DNA of 6,732 bases from Eubacteriales Family XIII. Incertae Sedis bacterium. Lineage in GTDB: Bacteria > Bacillota > Clostridia > Peptostreptococcales > Anaerovoracaceae. The DNA is taken from NCBI GenBank assembly GCA_031290715.1, contig JAITNA010000222.1, positions 1 through 6,732 of the forward strand, in the 5' to 3' direction. The position numbers and the translations under genes are program-made. This document shows positions 5,339 to 6,732 of this stretch, one piece after another. Below the pieces are notes generated by a model, which saw only the letters and a program-made list of their open reading frames with translations, made no database searches and had not been told where the DNA came from. Each line of letters starts with the position of its first letter. Position 1 is the stretch's first letter.

Positions 5339-6732
5339 CTATACCTTCAACTCGACCGTTTCCTCTGCCGCAATCCCCCGAATAATAGGCCGGATCCGCT
5401 TTCGCACAAACTCTGCCGTCTGCTCCGCCGCCCGCCCCGTATAAAGCTCCGGCTTCATCAGTGCTGCCGTTTCCGCATTGCCGAGCCCAAACGCAGGATC
5501 CCGCGCGATCCGCGAAAGCAAATCGTTTTCCTGCCCGCGCGCTTTCACCCGTTCCGCCGCCGCCATCGAATGCACCCGGATGCGCTCGTGCAATTCCTGT
5601 CGGTCGCCGCCCTTTTTCACCGCCGCCATCAGGATATTCTCCGTCGCCATGAACGGGATTTCCGCCATGATGTGCGCGCGGATCACCTGCCCGTTGACGA
5701 CCAAGCCCGCCGAAACATTGCACAGGATGTCGATGATCGCGTCCGTTCCCATGAAGCTCTCCGGAATCACGATCCTTCGGCACGCCGAATCGTCGAGCGT
5801 CCGTTCAAACCACTGCGCCGCTTCCGTGGCCGCCGCCACCTGCGGCGTGCTCATCACATAGCGCGCAAGCGAGCACACCCGCTCGCTCCGCATCGGATTG
5901 CGCTTGTACGCCATCGCCGACGACCCGATCTGCGACTTCTCGAACGGCTCCTCGACCTCCTTCAAATGCTGCAGCAGCCGGATATCCCCGGCCATTTTCG
6001 ATGCCGATTGCGCCACGCCCGACAGCGCCGACAACACCTTGAAATCCAACTTCCGCGTATACGTCTGTCCCGAAAGTTCAATAATATTTTCCATGCCGAT
6101 CTTTTTCGCGACGAGTTCCTCAAGGCGCTTTACCTTCTTTGTATCGCCCTCGAACAATTCCACAAAGCTCGCCTGCGTCCCCGTCGTCCCCTTGACGCCA
6201 AGCAGCGGCAATTCCTCCGCAAGCGCTTTCACATCGAGATAGTCCAAATAGAAATCCTGAAGCCAGAGCGAAGCCCGCTTCCCCACAGTAGTCAGCTGCG
6301 CCGGCTGAAAATGCGTGAACCCCAGTGTCGGCATCTTGCGATAAGCCATCGCGAATTCCGAAAGGTTTTTCAGCAGCCGCGCCAGCTTGCCCTGCACCAA
6401 AAGGAGCGCGTCCCTCATCTGAATGATGTCCGTATTGTCCCCCACATAGGCGCTCGTCGCCCCCAGGTGAATGATGGGCGCCGCCGACTTCGCCTGAAGC
6501 CCGTACGCGTAGACATGGCTCATCACATCATGCCGCACCTTCTTCTCCTGCCGCTCCGCCGCCGCGAAATTGACCTCGTGCTCATATTTCCGAAGCTCGT
6601 CGATCTGCGCCTGCGTGATCGGAAGCCCCAGTTCCCGCTCCGCTTCCGCCAACGCGACCCAAAGCCGCCGCCAAGTTTCAAACTTCACGCGCGGCGAAAA
6701 GATCCGGCTCATCTCCGCGCTCGAATACCGGG
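5339..6732 (-). CDS. purB: Adenylosuccinate lyase, N-terminus cut by right edge
   Basis: The enzyme cleaves SAICAR to AICAR and adenylosuccinate to AMP, releasing fumarate in both cases, and works as a cytoplasmic homotetramer. Although ATG 6712 is the first in-window methionine, the frame stays open to the edge and reads RYSSAEM directly before SRIFSP. This is the family's conserved N-terminal segment, so the true start lies beyond the window. Numbering from Met at 6712, visible motifs are RHDVMSH (60-66), HLGATSAYVGDN (82-93), TLGFTHFQPAQL (129-140) with His134 as probable catalytic acid, GTTGTQASF (175-183), and the fumarate-lyase signature GSSAMAYKRNPMRSE (263-277) with the catalytic serine loop. 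It has the longer ADSL form also found in animals, rather than the roughly 431-residue B. subtilis type. The stop TAG is at 5339-5341, 34 bp before proB. It is the first visible gene of the cluster, and any promoter lies outside the window. Confidence 0.97.
   Translation of the reverse strand, partial: RYSSAEMSRIFSPRVKFETWRRLWVALAEAERELGLPITQAQIDELRKYEHEVNFAAAERQEKKVRHDVMSHVYAYGLQAKSAAPIIHLGATSAYVGDNTDIIQMRDALLLVQGKLARLLKNLSEFAMAYRKMPTLGFTHFQPAQLTTVGKRASLWLQDFYLDYLDVKALAEELPLLGVKGTTGTQASFVELFEGDTKKVKRLEELVAKKIGMENIIELSGQTYTRKLDFKVLSALSGVAQSASKMAGDIRLLQHLKEVEEPFEKSQIGSSAMAYKRNPMRSERVCSLARYVMSTPQVAAATEAAQWFERTLDDSACRRIVIPESFMGTDAIIDILCNVSAGLVVNGQVIRAHIMAEIPFMATENILMAAVKKGGDRQELHERIRVHSMAAAERVKARGQENDLLSRIARDPAFGLGNAETAALMKPELYTGRAAEQTAEFVRKRIRPIIRGIAAEETVELKV

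Noticed and set aside
4432..5385. Plus-strand open frame (317 codons) opposite proB
   Set aside because: It covers the intact proB and the ends of both neighbours. Its composition is Arg/Pro/His-rich and no motif is visible.
5301..5783. Minus-strand frame in a different phase inside purB
   Set aside because: It overlaps the conserved C-terminal half of purB and encodes a Gly/Arg-rich product. It is an alternative-frame shadow.
6710..6712. ATG at 6712 as the purB start
   Set aside because: The upstream in-frame residues RYSSAE match the conserved PurB N-terminus, so this methionine is internal.

Overview
This window is a tightly packed run of six genes, all on the minus strand. It reads from the right edge (5' end of the transcript) to the left edge: purB (cut by the right edge) > proB > proC > CDP-glycerol glycerophosphotransferase-like gene > TagD-like cytidylyltransferase fused to a Gfo/Idh/MocA-like domain > class V aminotransferase (cut by the left edge). 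No gap between genes exceeds about 62 bp. I see no terminator between them, so co-transcription is plausible. No RNA gene, mobile element, CRISPR array or recombination site is visible.

The DNA is GC-rich, with GC-loaded third codon positions. This produces many long but meaningless open frames on the plus strand. Teichoic-acid-type enzymes (TagB/TagD families), strong AGGAG ribosome binding sites and a PurB of the long 'KRNPMRSE' type together suggest a GC-rich member of the Bacillota, probably of the class Clostridia. This is inferred from gene content only, and the species cannot be named.

The right half (3633-6732) is housekeeping. PurB acts in purine synthesis; ProB and ProC are the first and last steps of proline synthesis from glutamate. 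The middle enzyme, ProA, is not in the window. ProB is a short form without the C-terminal PUA domain.

The left half (1-3667) looks like a cell-surface polymer cassette. A TagB/TagF-family transferase would move a polyol phosphate from a CDP-linked donor. A TagD-like domain would make the CDP donor. The oxidoreductase-like domain fused to it, together with the PLP aminotransferase, may prepare or modify an unusual, possibly amino-bearing, three-carbon polyol phosphate. That last step is a hypothesis. The fused oxidoreductase-like domain appears degenerate: it lacks a GxGxxG motif and the usual EKP lysine. The aminotransferase carries an in-frame 15-bp tandem repeat. These three genes are the part of the window most worth a second look.
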